A stretch of 64,000 nt of DNA, taken from positions 62,001 to 126,000 of the forward strand of contig JAETQD010000008.1 in assembly GCA_021770825.1 (NCBI GenBank). Direction: 5' to 3'. This DNA is from Clostridium sp. GTDB lineage: Bacteria > Bacillota > Clostridia > Lachnospirales > Lachnospiraceae. Below are positions 9,661 through 18,552 of this stretch, one piece after another; the first letter of the stretch is position 1, and the number at the start of each line of letters is the position of its first letter. The notes under the pieces are model-generated. The model saw nothing but the letters and a program-made list of their open reading frames with translations, searched no databases and was not told the origin of the DNA. A program made the translations under genes and the position numbers.

Positions 9661-10119
9661 TCATATTTTTATAATCCCCATTACCTGTCCAACCCAGTAA
9701 ATAATCCCCAGCACCCAGCTAGTAAATATCCCATACAAAATCACCGGCCCGGCGATGGTGAAGATCTTACAGCCGACGCCAAATACCTGGCCTTCCGCCT
9801 TATACTCTATGGCCGGCGCCACCACCGAATTGGCGAACCCGGTAATGGGTACCAGGGCGCCGGCCCCGCCAAACTTTACGATCTTCGGAAAGATGTTAAA
9901 TCCTGTAAGAATCACGCTGGCTGCAATCAGGCAGAGGGTGGACCAGGCGGATGCCGTCTCCTTTTCCATTCCCATGTTTCCAAATACGTTAATGAGTACC
10001 TGGCCGATGGTACAGATGATACCGCCCACCAAAAATGCCCGCAGCATATTTTTTATGACGCTGTGCACCGGCGTCACCTGCTTCACATATCTTCCATATT
10101 CTTTCTTATCAATTTCCAT
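9661..10119 (-). CDS. spoVAC: Stage V sporulation protein AC
   Basis: The 152-residue multi-pass membrane protein has four to five hydrophobic segments and the family block FGGAGALVPITGFANSV. SpoVAC is the mechanosensitive-channel component of the dipicolinic acid transport complex in the spore inner membrane. The length equals the B. subtilis protein. Its start overlaps the spoVAB stop in a TGATG junction, so it is translated together with spoVAB. It is followed by a terminator instead of spoVAD, which is unusual. Confidence 0.93.
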   Translation of the reverse strand: MEIDKKEYGRYVKQVTPVHSVIKNMLRAFLVGGIICTIGQVLINVFGNMGMEKETASAWSTLCLIAASVILTGFNIFPKIVKFGGAGALVPITGFANSVVAPAIEYKAEGQVFGVGCKIFTIAGPVILYGIFTSWVLGIIYWVGQVMGIIKI

Positions 10120-10547
10120 CAGGTACCTCCAAATCCCTTTGTAAAATAGATCATGGACCCTAAAAATTTTCCGGCGGCTATGGATAAAATCACATACTGG
10201 ATTCCCACGGACAGCCTAAGCCTCCTGCCGAGAACCGGAAGGGCCTTCAAAGTCTCCGCCAGGGACATCACCAGGCATCCCACAAAAACGCCGATAGATA
10301 CGCCCCATACCACTAAAAGAACCACTCCGCCGCCAAAGCCCGGCACATGGTACAAATCCATAATATTCCCCAGGGTACCGCCTATGATCAGAAACGTCTC
10401 ATAGAGCATTATATGTTTCCTGGTATGGGTCACCCCAATCAGGCGGGGATAGACCCCGATGATGGCCAAAAAGGCAAAAATCCCGGCTGCAATCACGCCG
10501 CCGAAGCTTAACCCCATGAACCACAAAAGAAGCTTCTTAAGAAACAT
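10119..10547 (-). CDS. spoVAB: Stage V sporulation protein AB
   Basis: This is a small membrane protein of the SpoVAB family with four hydrophobic segments; GIYPRLI-like IIGVYPRLIGVTHT and YHVPGFGGGVV are typical blocks. The frame extends to 10571, but AAAGGAG lies 10 bases before the ATG at 10547. I prefer that start (142 residues, MFLKKLLLWF). It overlaps the end of spoVAA by 11 bases and is coupled to spoVAC by a TGATG junction. It functions with the other SpoVA proteins in dipicolinic acid movement; the individual role of AB is not settled. Confidence 0.88.
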   Translation of the reverse strand: MFLKKLLLWFMGLSFGGVIAAGIFAFLAIIGVYPRLIGVTHTRKHIMLYETFLIIGGTLGNIMDLYHVPGFGGGVVLLVVWGVSIGVFVGCLVMSLAETLKALPVLGRRLRLSVGIQYVILSIAAGKFLGSMIYFTKGFGGT

Positions 10548-11166
10548 CGATTCCCGACTCCTTTCTTCCATGGTTCTGAATCAGTGTTTTATTGAGATTG
10601 TCCTCATAGAGGCGCATTTCCACCTCAATGGGAGTTGGGTCCACAGTGATTTTCCAGGATGCAAAATGGTTGAAGAAAATCAAAATTCCCAGAGAAAGTC
10701 CCACCGAGTAGGAGGCCTCAAGGGCCGTGGTCCCTTCGGGAGCCACTCCCATGATCAGTGTATACAGGTTGGCAAACACATCGGTTACATTGGCATCATT
10801 GTTAAAGGTCATGATGGCAAAGGCCGCTCCGCAGAAGGCCACCGCAGACACGAAAGCCGTTTTTGCCCACTGGAACAGAAGACTCTTTGCCCCCTGCGGC
10901 TTATACATCACCACAAAATCCGTCTCACCGATATTGTCAATCTGCACACTGGTTCCGGTCTCCTCCAGCTTTCCCATCAGTTCCACGACACTGCCCACAA
11001 AGGATCCCTGCTTTTGAGGCTCCAAAAAGGATGTGACCCGGATGGCCTTCACCTTCGCCTCCACCGCCTTGTTCTTACAGTGAACCTCGGCAATGTCCTT
11101 CACATGCACATTGGGCTCATAAACCTCTGTGATCTGGGAAATCTTTAAATATACCGTATCGCTCAT
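10537..11166 (-). CDS. spoVAA: Stage V sporulation protein AA
   Basis: The 209-residue protein has a soluble N-terminal half (MSDTVYLKISQITEV, with DIAEVHC) and two membrane segments in the C-terminal half, around ALFQWAKTAFVSAVAFCGAA-like and SVGLSLGILIFF segments. This layout matches SpoVAA, whose N-terminal domain lies on the cytoplasmic side. The start codon overlaps the stop of the 54-aa gene upstream (ATGA), placing it in the same operon as sigF. Expression in the forespore would follow from the spoIIA/spoVA arrangement known in Bacillus. Confidence 0.9.
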   Translation of the reverse strand: MSDTVYLKISQITEVYEPNVHVKDIAEVHCKNKAVEAKVKAIRVTSFLEPQKQGSFVGSVVELMGKLEETGTSVQIDNIGETDFVVMYKPQGAKSLLFQWAKTAFVSAVAFCGAAFAIMTFNNDANVTDVFANLYTLIMGVAPEGTTALEASYSVGLSLGILIFFNHFASWKITVDPTPIEVEMRLYEDNLNKTLIQNHGRKESGIDVS

Positions 11167-11327
11167 GCGGCCTTCACCATCCTTTCATGGGGATGGCACA
11201 CCAGTGTCCCGTCCGGCGCATGGATAGACCCCGGCTTTTGAAACAGCAGATACCACGCCATGAAGACAATCAGCACAAGAAGCAGAACGGCTGCCAGAAG
11301 CTGAAGCCTGTTTTTCAGTGAGTTCAT
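11163..11327 (-). CDS. 54-aa single-pass membrane peptide between sigF and spoVAA
   Basis: An ATG at 11327 opens a 54-codon frame starting MNSLKNRLQL. A strongly hydrophobic segment follows at residues 8-28 (LLAAVLLLVLIVFMAWYLLF), then a short tail ending CHPHERMVKAA. The stop codon overlaps the spoVAA start (ATGA), which argues for real, coupled translation. AAAAGGG lies about 9 bases before the start. I do not recognise the family; an N-in, C-out forespore membrane peptide is the likely topology. The overlapping ORF 11382-11185 in another frame has a composition typical of non-coding shadow. Confidence 0.65.
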   Translation of the reverse strand: MNSLKNRLQLLAAVLLLVLIVFMAWYLLFQKPGSIHAPDGTLVCHPHERMVKAA

Positions 11328-11390
11328 TTGCATACACCCTTTTCCTTTTGTTTTGTGGATAGTATGCGCTATTTCCTCCCATCCTATTCT

Positions 11391-12110
11391 TTATGCCAGA
11401 AGCTTTTCCCGAAGCTCCCGCAAAATCCTCTTTTCCAGCCTGGATACCTGTACCTGGGAAATGCCCAGATCTTTTGCAATCACCGTCTGGGTTTTATTTT
11501 CAAAATACCGCTTAATGATGATCTGCTGCTCCTGGGGATTTAAGCTCTTTAAGAGATCTGTAAGCACCATGCGGTTCAAAAGTTTTTCGTTTTCCGAGCC
11601 CTTTTCCGCAATTTTGTCAATGAGACAGCCGCCGTTTTCATCTTCCTTGCTCATGGGCCGGTAGATGGACTCCACTTCCGCCCCGGCCTCTAAGGATGCC
11701 GCCACCTCTTCACGGCTGGCTCCCACCTCCTTTGCCAGCTCCTCAATGGTGGGTTCCCTCCCCAGGGAAAATTCCAGCCGCTCCCTGGCTGCCCCAATCT
11801 TTACTGCCAGTTCCTTTAAAGGCCGGCTCACCTTTATCATTCCGTCATCCCGCAGAAATCTCCGTATCTCCCCGGTGATCATGGGGACCGCATAGGTGGA
11901 GAGCTTCACATCCATGGACAGATCGAACTTGTCAATGGCCTTTAAAAGCCCAATGCTGCCGATCTGAAACAAATCCTCCAGCTCATATCCCCGGCCGGCA
12001 AACCGCCTTACGATACTCCAGATCAGTCCCATGTTTTCCGTAACCAGCGAGTCCCTGGCTTCTTTATCCCCCTGGTGTGCCCGTTTGATATACTCCATGG
12101 TGTCCGTCAT
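11391..12110 (-). CDS. sigF: RNA polymerase sporulation sigma factor SigF
   Basis: The 239-residue protein is the first forespore-specific sigma factor. Region 2 contains YELEDLFQIGSIGLLKAIDKFD and the YAVPMITGEIRRFLRDDG block. Region 3 contains EELAKEVGASREEVAASLEA, and region 4 ends with the helix-turn-helix ISQVQVSRLEKRIL. This order and the SpoIIAB neighbour identify SigF rather than SigG. A GTG at 12119 overlaps the spoIIAB stop, but the ATG at 12110 has AGGTGA at good spacing and is used here. Activity is held off by SpoIIAB and released by SpoIIAA. Confidence 0.95.
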   Translation of the reverse strand: MTDTMEYIKRAHQGDKEARDSLVTENMGLIWSIVRRFAGRGYELEDLFQIGSIGLLKAIDKFDLSMDVKLSTYAVPMITGEIRRFLRDDGMIKVSRPLKELAVKIGAARERLEFSLGREPTIEELAKEVGASREEVAASLEAGAEVESIYRPMSKEDENGGCLIDKIAEKGSENEKLLNRMVLTDLLKSLNPQEQQIIIKRYFENKTQTVIAKDLGISQVQVSRLEKRILRELREKLLA

Positions 12111-12115
12111 ATACG

Positions 12116-12538
12116 TCACCTGCCAATTTTCTTTCTCATGGTCACCGAGGTCCCTTTTCCGGGAGCGGAAATCACCTCCACCTGGTCCATAAAGGCCTCC
12201 ATGAAGGAAAATCCCATGCCGGACCGTTCCCCCTCGGCGGTGGTAAACATGGGCTCCATGGCCTTTTCCACATCGGCAATCCCAACGCCGTCGTCCTGCA
12301 CCGTCACCGTCAGCACATTTTCCTCCGCTGCCGCCTCCAGATAAATGGTGCCCTCTCCGTTCTGGTACCCGTGGATGACAGCATTTGTCACCGCCTCAGA
12401 AACTGCTGTTTTAATGTCGTCGATCTCCTCCAAGGTGGGATCCAGGCGGCTGGCAAACACCGCCACCACCACCCTGGCAAATTCCTCATTCTCCGAAAGG
12501 CTGTCTATTTTCATGGTCATGACCTGTCTTTTATTCAT
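12116..12538 (-). CDS. spoIIAB: Anti-sigma-F factor, serine kinase SpoIIAB
   Basis: The GHKL-fold kinase binds and inhibits SigF and phosphorylates SpoIIAA. The ATP-binding boxes are visible: N box EAVTNAVIHGY, G1 DDGVGIADV and G2 region GMGFSFMEAF. The frame opens at a GTG at 12559, but GGGGGAGG lies just before two ATGs at 12541 and 12538. The second has the better spacing and gives 140 residues, close to the 146 of B. subtilis. The end overlaps the sigF frame and the upstream end overlaps or abuts spoIIAA, the classic spoIIA operon order. Confidence 0.94.
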   Translation of the reverse strand: MNKRQVMTMKIDSLSENEEFARVVVAVFASRLDPTLEEIDDIKTAVSEAVTNAVIHGYQNGEGTIYLEAAAEENVLTVTVQDDGVGIADVEKAMEPMFTTAEGERSGMGFSFMEAFMDQVEVISAPGKGTSVTMRKKIGR

Positions 12539-12551
12539 CATTTCCTCCCCC

Positions 12552-12890
12552 TTACTCACTTAACGCAGCTTCTTTGGAATCATACTGGCTTAAAAGCGCC
12601 GGAATCCCCGCAATTTTCAGGACCCGCATCACCTGTGGACCAGCCCCGTAAAACGCAGCGCTTCCGCCTCCGGCCTTCATCTGCTTATATCGGTTTAAAA
12701 GAATCCCTATCCCTGAGCTGTCCATGAACCTGGTCTCTGAAAAATCAAACACAATCCGGTTGATGTAGTTTTCTGCCATGAGAAGATCGGTTTCATATTT
12801 CAGATTCCGGCAGTTGTGGTGGTCAAGCTCCCCGGGCAGGTGAATGATCAAAGTCTGCCCCTTTGCTTCATAAATAAACGATGGTTCCAT
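12552..12890 (-). CDS. spoIIAA: Anti-sigma-F factor antagonist SpoIIAA
   Basis: The 112-residue STAS-domain protein frees SigF when dephosphorylated by SpoIIE. The phosphorylated Ser lies in FMDSSGIGILL, the family signature, near residue 57. AAAGGAG precedes ATG 12890 by about 8 bases. It is the first gene of the spoIIAA-spoIIAB-sigF-spoVA series and follows a strong terminator that insulates it from the TPR gene. No clear SigH promoter was found in the short upstream gap. Confidence 0.94.
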   Translation of the reverse strand: MEPSFIYEAKGQTLIIHLPGELDHHNCRNLKYETDLLMAENYINRIVFDFSETRFMDSSGIGILLNRYKQMKAGGGSAAFYGAGPQVMRVLKIAGIPALLSQYDSKEAALSE

Positions 12891-12919
12891 ACGATTTCTC
12901 CTTTTATCTTAAATTTGAA

Positions 12920-12965
12920 AAAGAAAAAGAGACCTTACAGTTTTTCTTCTGTAAAGTCTCTTAAA
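12920..12965 (-). terminator. Terminator after the TPR gene
   Basis: On the minus strand AGAGACTTTACAG pairs with CTGTAAGGTCTCT (one mismatch) and is followed by TTTTCTTTTTC. It lies between the TPR gene stop and spoIIAA. Confidence 0.8.
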
Positions 12966-12974
12966 ACACCGGAC

Positions 12975-14279
12975 TTAATATCCCCGCTCTGCCTTCGCCC
13001 GCTCCGCAAGCTCCGAATCAGAAAAGTTCATGATCACCTGGCCAAACATCTGATCGGCCAGGTCCTCATCCCCCTTGGCCTTGTAGCACATGGCCATCTG
13101 GAAGATGATCTGGGGATTTCTGTCGTTGATCTCCATGTATTTTTCAAAATAGTGCAGCGCCGTATCGTAATCTCCTGCTGTCATGCTGGTATTTCCCAGG
13201 CTCTCCAAAACCGCCGGGGCGTTGGCATCCATATCCGCCTTGATTTCCGAAAGCACGTTGACCATATTTTCATCCGAAATTTTCGACTGGTCCATCTCAA
13301 TATAGAGCTGCACCGCCGCCTGGAAGTCTCCCTTCCGGTAGGCGTCCAGAATCTCCACCAGGGTCTGGTACTGCACCAGCGTACTGCCCGAATCGCCGAT
13401 CAGGTTATTTAAGTCCTCCTGGGCCTTGGCCTTTTCCTCCTCGTACTGTTCGGCCTCCGCCCGAAGCTTATCGGACTCCTGGTTTGCCAGGTTCAGCTTA
13501 TCGGCATAGGAACGCATTTCCTGATTATGTTCATAATTCAGGGACCGCTCCCTGGCCGGCATGACCATGAAAAGCACCACAATCACACCAAGAGCCAGTC
13601 CAATGGCAATGTTGATGATGGACTGCCATCCGGTATTCTCCTTATACGTAGGCGGCAGAATCACATCATCGTCCTGCATCTCCCTGTGGGAAAAAGCATT
13701 CTTCATCTTCCGCTTTTCCACATCGGCCTTTCCGGTCCTGGATTTCACATACTCCATATACCGGACAGCTTTCTGGTTATTGCGGTCAATCTGAAGCACC
13801 TTATATAAAGATTTTCCTGCCTTGGTAAAATCCTCATGCTCCATATACAAAACTGCCAGAAGAAGATGGGCCTTCACAAAGTTGGGCTTTTCCTCCACAA
13901 TTCGTTTAAGCTGGAGCACCGCCAGGTCGTCGCTGCCGCTCTGGGCATGAATCAGCGCCTGGTTATATTTTTTTATGGTCTGGCTGGCAATTTCAAGCTG
14001 TCCGGGCTTTCGCTGCACCTCGTCCAGATAATGGTCCGCCAGATTGTCCTCCGGCTGGAGATTGATGCTGATCACCCACTGGATCAGGGCATCGGAGGTC
14101 TCCCCCATCTCGTAAAAAATCAGGCCCAGGAGATTTCTGGCATTGGTATGGTATTTGTTAAACTGGAGCGCCCGCTTCAGGCACTCCGCTGCCCCGGAAA
14201 GGTCCCTCTCTCTGGCCATTTCCAGACCGCGGTTATAATAGCCGTTGGCCGCGTACTGGATTTTCTGCAAATAGTCCAT
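12975..14279 (-). CDS. TPR-repeat protein with a central membrane segment
   Basis: The 434-residue protein has TPR-like helical repeats in residues 1-190 (GYYNRGLEMARERDLSGAAE, then NARNLLGLIFYEMGE) and one membrane segment near 222-242 (IINIAIGLALGVIVVLFMVM). A coiled-coil stretch rich in Glu and Ala runs to about 300 (LRAEAEQYEEEKAKAQEDL), and a second TPR region occupies residues 310-430 on the other side of the membrane. A scaffold bridging cytoplasm and cell envelope is an inference from this layout. It follows folC and a 46-aa coupled gene on the same strand, and precedes the spoIIA operon, from which a terminator separates it. No specific function is known to me. Confidence 0.8.
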   Translation of the reverse strand: MDYLQKIQYAANGYYNRGLEMARERDLSGAAECLKRALQFNKYHTNARNLLGLIFYEMGETSDALIQWVISINLQPEDNLADHYLDEVQRKPGQLEIASQTIKKYNQALIHAQSGSDDLAVLQLKRIVEEKPNFVKAHLLLAVLYMEHEDFTKAGKSLYKVLQIDRNNQKAVRYMEYVKSRTGKADVEKRKMKNAFSHREMQDDDVILPPTYKENTGWQSIINIAIGLALGVIVVLFMVMPARERSLNYEHNQEMRSYADKLNLANQESDKLRAEAEQYEEEKAKAQEDLNNLIGDSGSTLVQYQTLVEILDAYRKGDFQAAVQLYIEMDQSKISDENMVNVLSEIKADMDANAPAVLESLGNTSMTAGDYDTALHYFEKYMEINDRNPQIIFQMAMCYKAKGDEDLADQMFGQVIMNFSDSELAERAKAERGY

Positions 14280-14282
14280 ATA

Positions 14283-14423
14283 TTATTTTTCCTTTATCTC
14301 CTTCATGATTTCCATCATGATATCCGCCATATCCGTCAAATCGCTTTTTACAATGGCGTCGCTGACCGCCTCCACTTCAAGGCTGGGCCGGAAACGCTCA
14401 ATTTCTTCCTCAAAATTAATCAT
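14283..14423 (-). CDS. 46-aa acidic peptide coupled to folC
   Basis: ATG 14423 overlaps the folC stop codon (ATGA). The 46-codon frame begins MINFEEEIERFRPSLEVEAV and ends MMEIMKEIKEK. The product is acidic and predicted helical with no membrane segment. GGAGG lies 9 bases before the start, inside folC. It ends 4 bases before the start of the TPR gene, so the three genes form one unit. I do not recognise the family; the tight coupling and codon quality support a real gene. Confidence 0.65.
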   Translation of the reverse strand: MINFEEEIERFRPSLEVEAVSDAIVKSDLTDMADIMMEIMKEIKEK

Positions 14424-15736
14424 GCATTTTCCTCCATGAACGGCTGTACCCTCTCCTTCACTTCCCCGGCTAGGTACAGGGAACCTGCAATGAACACCAG
14501 GTCATTTTGACCTCTCCCGGCGAGCATCCGCTCCAAAGCCCCGCCTGCGGTCTCAAAACAGCAGATTTCCGTGCCGGGTTCCATCGCTTTCTTTGCCGCC
14601 GAACGAAGCACGTCCACCGGAAGGGCCCTGCTGGATTCCATACCTGACAGCAGGCAGATATCCGGCCGTAACCGTTCTCCGATTTCCTTTAACATCCGTT
14701 CATACTCTTTGTCTGAAGATACAGAAAACAAAATCCATGTTTTCTCCGGCTTCATCTCTTTTTTCAAAAGACAGGCCGCCGTTAAAAATGCCCGGATTCC
14801 GTCTTCGTTGTGGGCTCCGTCCAGGTAAATCCCCGGAAGAATCCGCTCCATCCTTGCAGGCCAGACCGCCTTTTTAAGCCCCGCTGCCACAGTCTCCCGG
14901 TCAATCTCAAAGCCTGCAGCCTCAACGGCCTTTATGGCAAGAGCCGCATTTTCCGCCTGGTAAGGAGCCGGAAACGGCACCTGAAACCTGGCAGAACTCC
15001 CCAAATACTCCGTCTCAATGAAAAGACTCCCATTCTCATAAGAAAACGGAATATTTCCCACAGGAAACCGACGACTTTCCTTTTCCACGGCCTCTTTCAC
15101 AATCACAGCCTCCGCGTCCTTTACAGAGGAATCATAAACCACCGGGCATCCCCGCTTTATGATTCCCGCCTTGTGGGCTGCAATTTCCGGGATCGTATTC
15201 CCTAAAAATGCAGTATGCTCCACACTGATGGAGGTGATCACTGAGGCAAGGGGATGTTCAATCACATTGGTAACGTCTTTGAGACCGCCCATTCCGGTTT
15301 CCAGAATAAGGACCTGAACTCCTGCCTTTTGAAACAGGAAAAGCCCCATGTAAAACAAAAACTCAAAATATGTAGGATGAAGTCCGCCACTCTGCATCCA
15401 GGTCCCGACAGCCGAACGCACGGCCTCAAAGGCAGCCGTAAATTCCTTCTCAGAAATCATCCTGCCGTTTATGGAAAACCGCTCCTTGATATCCATCAAA
15501 TGGGGAGAGGTAAAGGTTCCCGTAAAAATCCCAGCTTCCCTCAGTATGGCGGTGAGGAACGCACAAACCGAGCCCTTTCCGTTGGTCCCGGCCACATGGA
15601 TGATTTTCATGTTTCTGTCAGGGTTTCCAAGAAGTCCAAGGAATTCCCGGACGGTCTTTAAATCACTTTTTTCCCTGGCAAAGGACGGAATCCGTTCCAG
15701 ATATTCCTCTGCCGTCTCTCCCTCTCGCCATTCCAT
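14420..15736 (-). CDS. folC: Bifunctional folylpolyglutamate / dihydrofolate synthase
   Basis: This Mur-ligase family enzyme adds glutamate to dihydropteroate or folates in the cytoplasm. The P-loop reads HVAGTNGKGSVCAFL, followed by the TSPHL motif, the ETGMGG block and HNEDG near the start of the C-terminal domain (LDGAHNEDGI). A TTG at 15760 opens the frame, but the ATG at 15736 has GGAGG 10 bases upstream. It gives 438 residues, the usual FolC length. The 3' end overlaps a 46-aa gene. Whether it makes both reactions cannot be decided from sequence, since a separate dihydrofolate synthase could exist. Confidence 0.93.
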   Translation of the reverse strand: MEWREGETAEEYLERIPSFAREKSDLKTVREFLGLLGNPDRNMKIIHVAGTNGKGSVCAFLTAILREAGIFTGTFTSPHLMDIKERFSINGRMISEKEFTAAFEAVRSAVGTWMQSGGLHPTYFEFLFYMGLFLFQKAGVQVLILETGMGGLKDVTNVIEHPLASVITSISVEHTAFLGNTIPEIAAHKAGIIKRGCPVVYDSSVKDAEAVIVKEAVEKESRRFPVGNIPFSYENGSLFIETEYLGSSARFQVPFPAPYQAENAALAIKAVEAAGFEIDRETVAAGLKKAVWPARMERILPGIYLDGAHNEDGIRAFLTAACLLKKEMKPEKTWILFSVSSDKEYERMLKEIGERLRPDICLLSGMESSRALPVDVLRSAAKKAMEPGTEICCFETAGGALERMLAGRGQNDLVFIAGSLYLAGEVKERVQPFMEENA

Positions 15737-15865
15737 CGGAGCATGTCCTCCATTTCTCAATCATACCTGTTTTTTCGGCGGTATGCAAGTAAAACCCATC
15801 GCCCGGTTTCGACAACCCGGCCAGGCCTTTGTTTTTACTGCCTCCCGCCGCAAATCATCCTTATA

Positions 15866-18517
15866 CTATTTTCCAAGCTGGCTTAAACGTTCCTTCACCT
15901 GCTCCATCATCTGTGTGTACTTCACAAGCTTTGCCTTCTCCTCATCAATCTTTGCCTGAGGCGCCTTGCTTACAAACTTCTCGTTGTTTAACATTCCGTT
16001 TACACGGGCCAGCTCCTTCGTCAGACGCTCTTCCTCTTTCTTTAAGCGCTCTGTCTCCTTTTCAATGTCCACCAGCTCTGCAAAGGGCATATAGATGGCG
16101 GCATTGGGGATAACGGCAGAAACTGCGTCCTCACCGATTCCTGTCTTGTCGCTCTGAATCATTACCTCGCTGGCGGAACCAAGGGTTGCAAAGAACACCT
16201 TGCTGTGCTCGAAGATGCCGCGAAGCTCTTCGCTTTCAGAAACAACGAATACCTTTGCCTTCTTGCTGGGCGGTACGTTCATGGAAGAACGCACATTTCG
16301 GATGGCGCGAACGGCCTCCTTGATGGTCTCAACGGCATGCTCTTCCTTTGCAAAATCCCACTCCGCCTTGTATTCCGGCCATTTGGAGATCATGATAGAC
16401 GGCTCTTCCTCCTGGAGGTTGCAGAAAATCTCCTCGGAGATGAATGGCATAAAGGGATGAATCAGTTTCAGAGAGTTAATCAGTACATTCTTTAAGGTCC
16501 AGAGGGCGGCCGCCTTGGTGGTGTCCTCATCGCTCCAGAGACGCGGCTTCACCATCTCGATATACCAGTCGCAGAATTCCTCCCAAATGAAATCATATAC
16601 CTTCTGGAGAGCAATTCCCAGCTCGTACTTATCCATGTTTTCCGTTACTTCCTTTGCCAGGTCGTTGACCTTGGAAAGAATCCACTTATCTGCCATGGTA
16701 AGATCGGAAAGGTCCACGTCATGAACCGGCGCCTTTTCCATGTTCATCATAATAAAGCGGCTGGCATTCCATACCTTGTTGGCAAAGTTTCTGCTGGCCT
16801 CCACTCTCTCCCAGTAGAAGCGCATGTCATTTCCGGGTGCGTTTCCTGTCATCAGGGTCATACGGAGGGCGTCTGCGCCGTATTTATCAATTACCTCCAG
16901 CGGGTCAATTCCGTTTCCTAAGGACTTGCTCATCTTCCGTCCCTGGGAGTCGCGAACCAGTCCGTGAATCAGCACCGTATGGAACGGGCAGTCTCCGGTC
17001 TGCTCAATGCCGGAAAATACCATTCGGATTACCCAGAAGAAGATAATATCATATCCGGTTACCAGCACATCAGTGGGATAGAAATACTCTAACTCTTTTG
17101 TTTTTTCCGGCCATCCAAGGGTGGAGAAGGGCCATAAGGCAGAGGAGAACCAGGTATCCAGGGTGTCCTCATCCTGTTTTAAATGGGTGCAGCCGCACTT
17201 GGGGCATTTTTCCGGCATGGTCTTGGAAACGGTCATTTCACCGCACTCCTCACAGTAGTAAGCCGGGATTCTGTGGCCCCACCAGAGCTGTCTGGAAATA
17301 CACCAGTCGCGGATTCCCTCCAGCCAGTGGAGATAGGTCTTTCCAAAGCTCTCCGGAACGAATTTAAGCTTTCCGCTCTTTAAAGCCTCGATGGCCGGCT
17401 TCGCCATTTCATCCATCTTAACAAACCACTGGGGCTTTACCATGGGCTCAACGGTGGTCTTGCAGCGGTCATGGATACCAACGTTATGGGAATGGGGAAC
17501 CACCTTTACCAGAAGGCCCTGTTCCTTCAAATCCTCCACCATGGCCTTTCTGGCCTCATAGCGGTCCATTCCGAAATACTTGCCCGGTACGTTTATGGTG
17601 GCATCGTCGTTCATGATGCAGATTTCTTCCAGGTTATGGCGTTTTCCAACCTCGAAGTCGTTGGGGTCATGGGCCGGGGTGATCTTTACGCATCCGGTTC
17701 CAAACTCCTTATCCACATATTCATCGGCAACCACCGGAATCTCCCGGTCTGTGAGCGGAAGCTTAAGCATCTTTCCAATCAGGTCCTTATACCGCTCATC
17801 CTCCGGATTTACGGCAACGGCCGTATCGCCTAAAAGTGTTTCCGGTCTTGTGGTGGCAATCTCCACAAAGCGGCCCTCTTCTCCCACGATGGGATAGTTG
17901 ATATGCCAGAAGAAGCCGTCCTGCTCCTCGTGAAGCACCTCGGCATCGGAAATGGAGGTCTGGCATACGGGACACCAGTTGATGATTCTGGAACCCTTGT
18001 AAATATATCCTTTTTCATACAGTCTTGTGAATACTTCCAGAACAGCGTCGGAGCAGCCCTCGTCCATGGTGAAACGCTCTCTGTCCCAATCGGCGGAAGA
18101 ACCCAGCTTATGGAGCTGGTTAATGATTCTTGTGCCGTACTCCTCTCTCCACTTCCAGGCTTCCTTTAAAAAGCCCTCACGGCCCAGGTCGCTTTTTTCA
18201 ATTCCTTCTTTTTTCAGCTTGTCGATGACCTTAACCTCGGTGGCGATGGCCGCATGGTCTGTTCCGGGCTGCCATAAAGCTTCATATCCCTGCATTCTCT
18301 TATAGCGGATTAAAATATCCTGCATGGTATTGTCCAGGGCATGTCCCATATGAAGCTGTCCGGTGATGTTGGGCGGCGGCATAACGATTGTAAAGGGCTT
18401 TTTGCCCTCTCTTTTTCCTCTTTCTGCGTCGGCGTGGAAATATTTATTGTCCAGCCATTTCTGGTACAGGCGCTCCTCAATGTCCGCCGGATTGTAGGTC
18501 TTCTCCAGTTCTTTCAT
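15866..18517 (-). CDS. valS: Valyl-tRNA synthetase
   Basis: The 883-residue class Ia aminoacyl-tRNA synthetase charges tRNA-Val. The HIGH motif is HMGHA within [18 protein letters not shown] near residue 45. KMSKS appears exactly, in [14 protein letters not shown] near residue 525. The CP1 editing domain lies between them ([17 protein letters not shown]). CP1 cysteines (CPVCQ and CEECGEM...CPKCGC) suggest zinc sites. The C-terminal coiled coil ([12 protein letters not shown]) binds tRNA. It is the third gene of a T-box-led operon after a GNAT gene and a DUF6472 gene. The T-box leader predicts induction when uncharged tRNA-Val accumulates. Confidence 0.97.
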   Translation of the reverse strand: MKELEKTYNPADIEERLYQKWLDNKYFHADAERGKREGKKPFTIVMPPPNITGQLHMGHALDNTMQDILIRYKRMQGYEALWQPGTDHAAIATEVKVIDKLKKEGIEKSDLGREGFLKEAWKWREEYGTRIINQLHKLGSSADWDRERFTMDEGCSDAVLEVFTRLYEKGYIYKGSRIINWCPVCQTSISDAEVLHEEQDGFFWHINYPIVGEEGRFVEIATTRPETLLGDTAVAVNPEDERYKDLIGKMLKLPLTDREIPVVADEYVDKEFGTGCVKITPAHDPNDFEVGKRHNLEEICIMNDDATINVPGKYFGMDRYEARKAMVEDLKEQGLLVKVVPHSHNVGIHDRCKTTVEPMVKPQWFVKMDEMAKPAIEALKSGKLKFVPESFGKTYLHWLEGIRDWCISRQLWWGHRIPAYYCEECGEMTVSKTMPEKCPKCGCTHLKQDEDTLDTWFSSALWPFSTLGWPEKTKELEYFYPTDVLVTGYDIIFFWVIRMVFSGIEQTGDCPFHTVLIHGLVRDSQGRKMSKSLGNGIDPLEVIDKYGADALRMTLMTGNAPGNDMRFYWERVEASRNFANKVWNASRFIMMNMEKAPVHDVDLSDLTMADKWILSKVNDLAKEVTENMDKYELGIALQKVYDFIWEEFCDWYIEMVKPRLWSDEDTTKAAALWTLKNVLINSLKLIHPFMPFISEEIFCNLQEEEPSIMISKWPEYKAEWDFAKEEHAVETIKEAVRAIRNVRSSMNVPPSKKAKVFVVSESEELRGIFEHSKVFFATLGSASEVMIQSDKTGIGEDAVSAVIPNAAIYMPFAELVDIEKETERLKKEEERLTKELARVNGMLNNEKFVSKAPQAKIDEEKAKLVKYTQMMEQVKERLSQLGK

Positions 18518-18552
18518 AATTATTCTCTCCTTCTATTCTCTTTCTGTAATTA

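Noticed and set aside
10459-11148. 229-codon plus-strand frame opposite spoVAA
   Set aside because: Shadow of the spoVAA/spoVAB genes, with His/Gly-rich composition typical of antisense frames.
11185-11382. 65-codon minus-strand frame between sigF and spoVAA
   Set aside because: It overlaps the 54-aa frame that has membrane-peptide character, a ribosome site and coupling to spoVAA; this one has random composition.
15761-15865. Strong secondary structure after valS
   Set aside because: GC-rich pairing is possible, but no T-run follows on the minus strand, so a terminator could not be supported. Apart from this the gap holds nothing recognisable.
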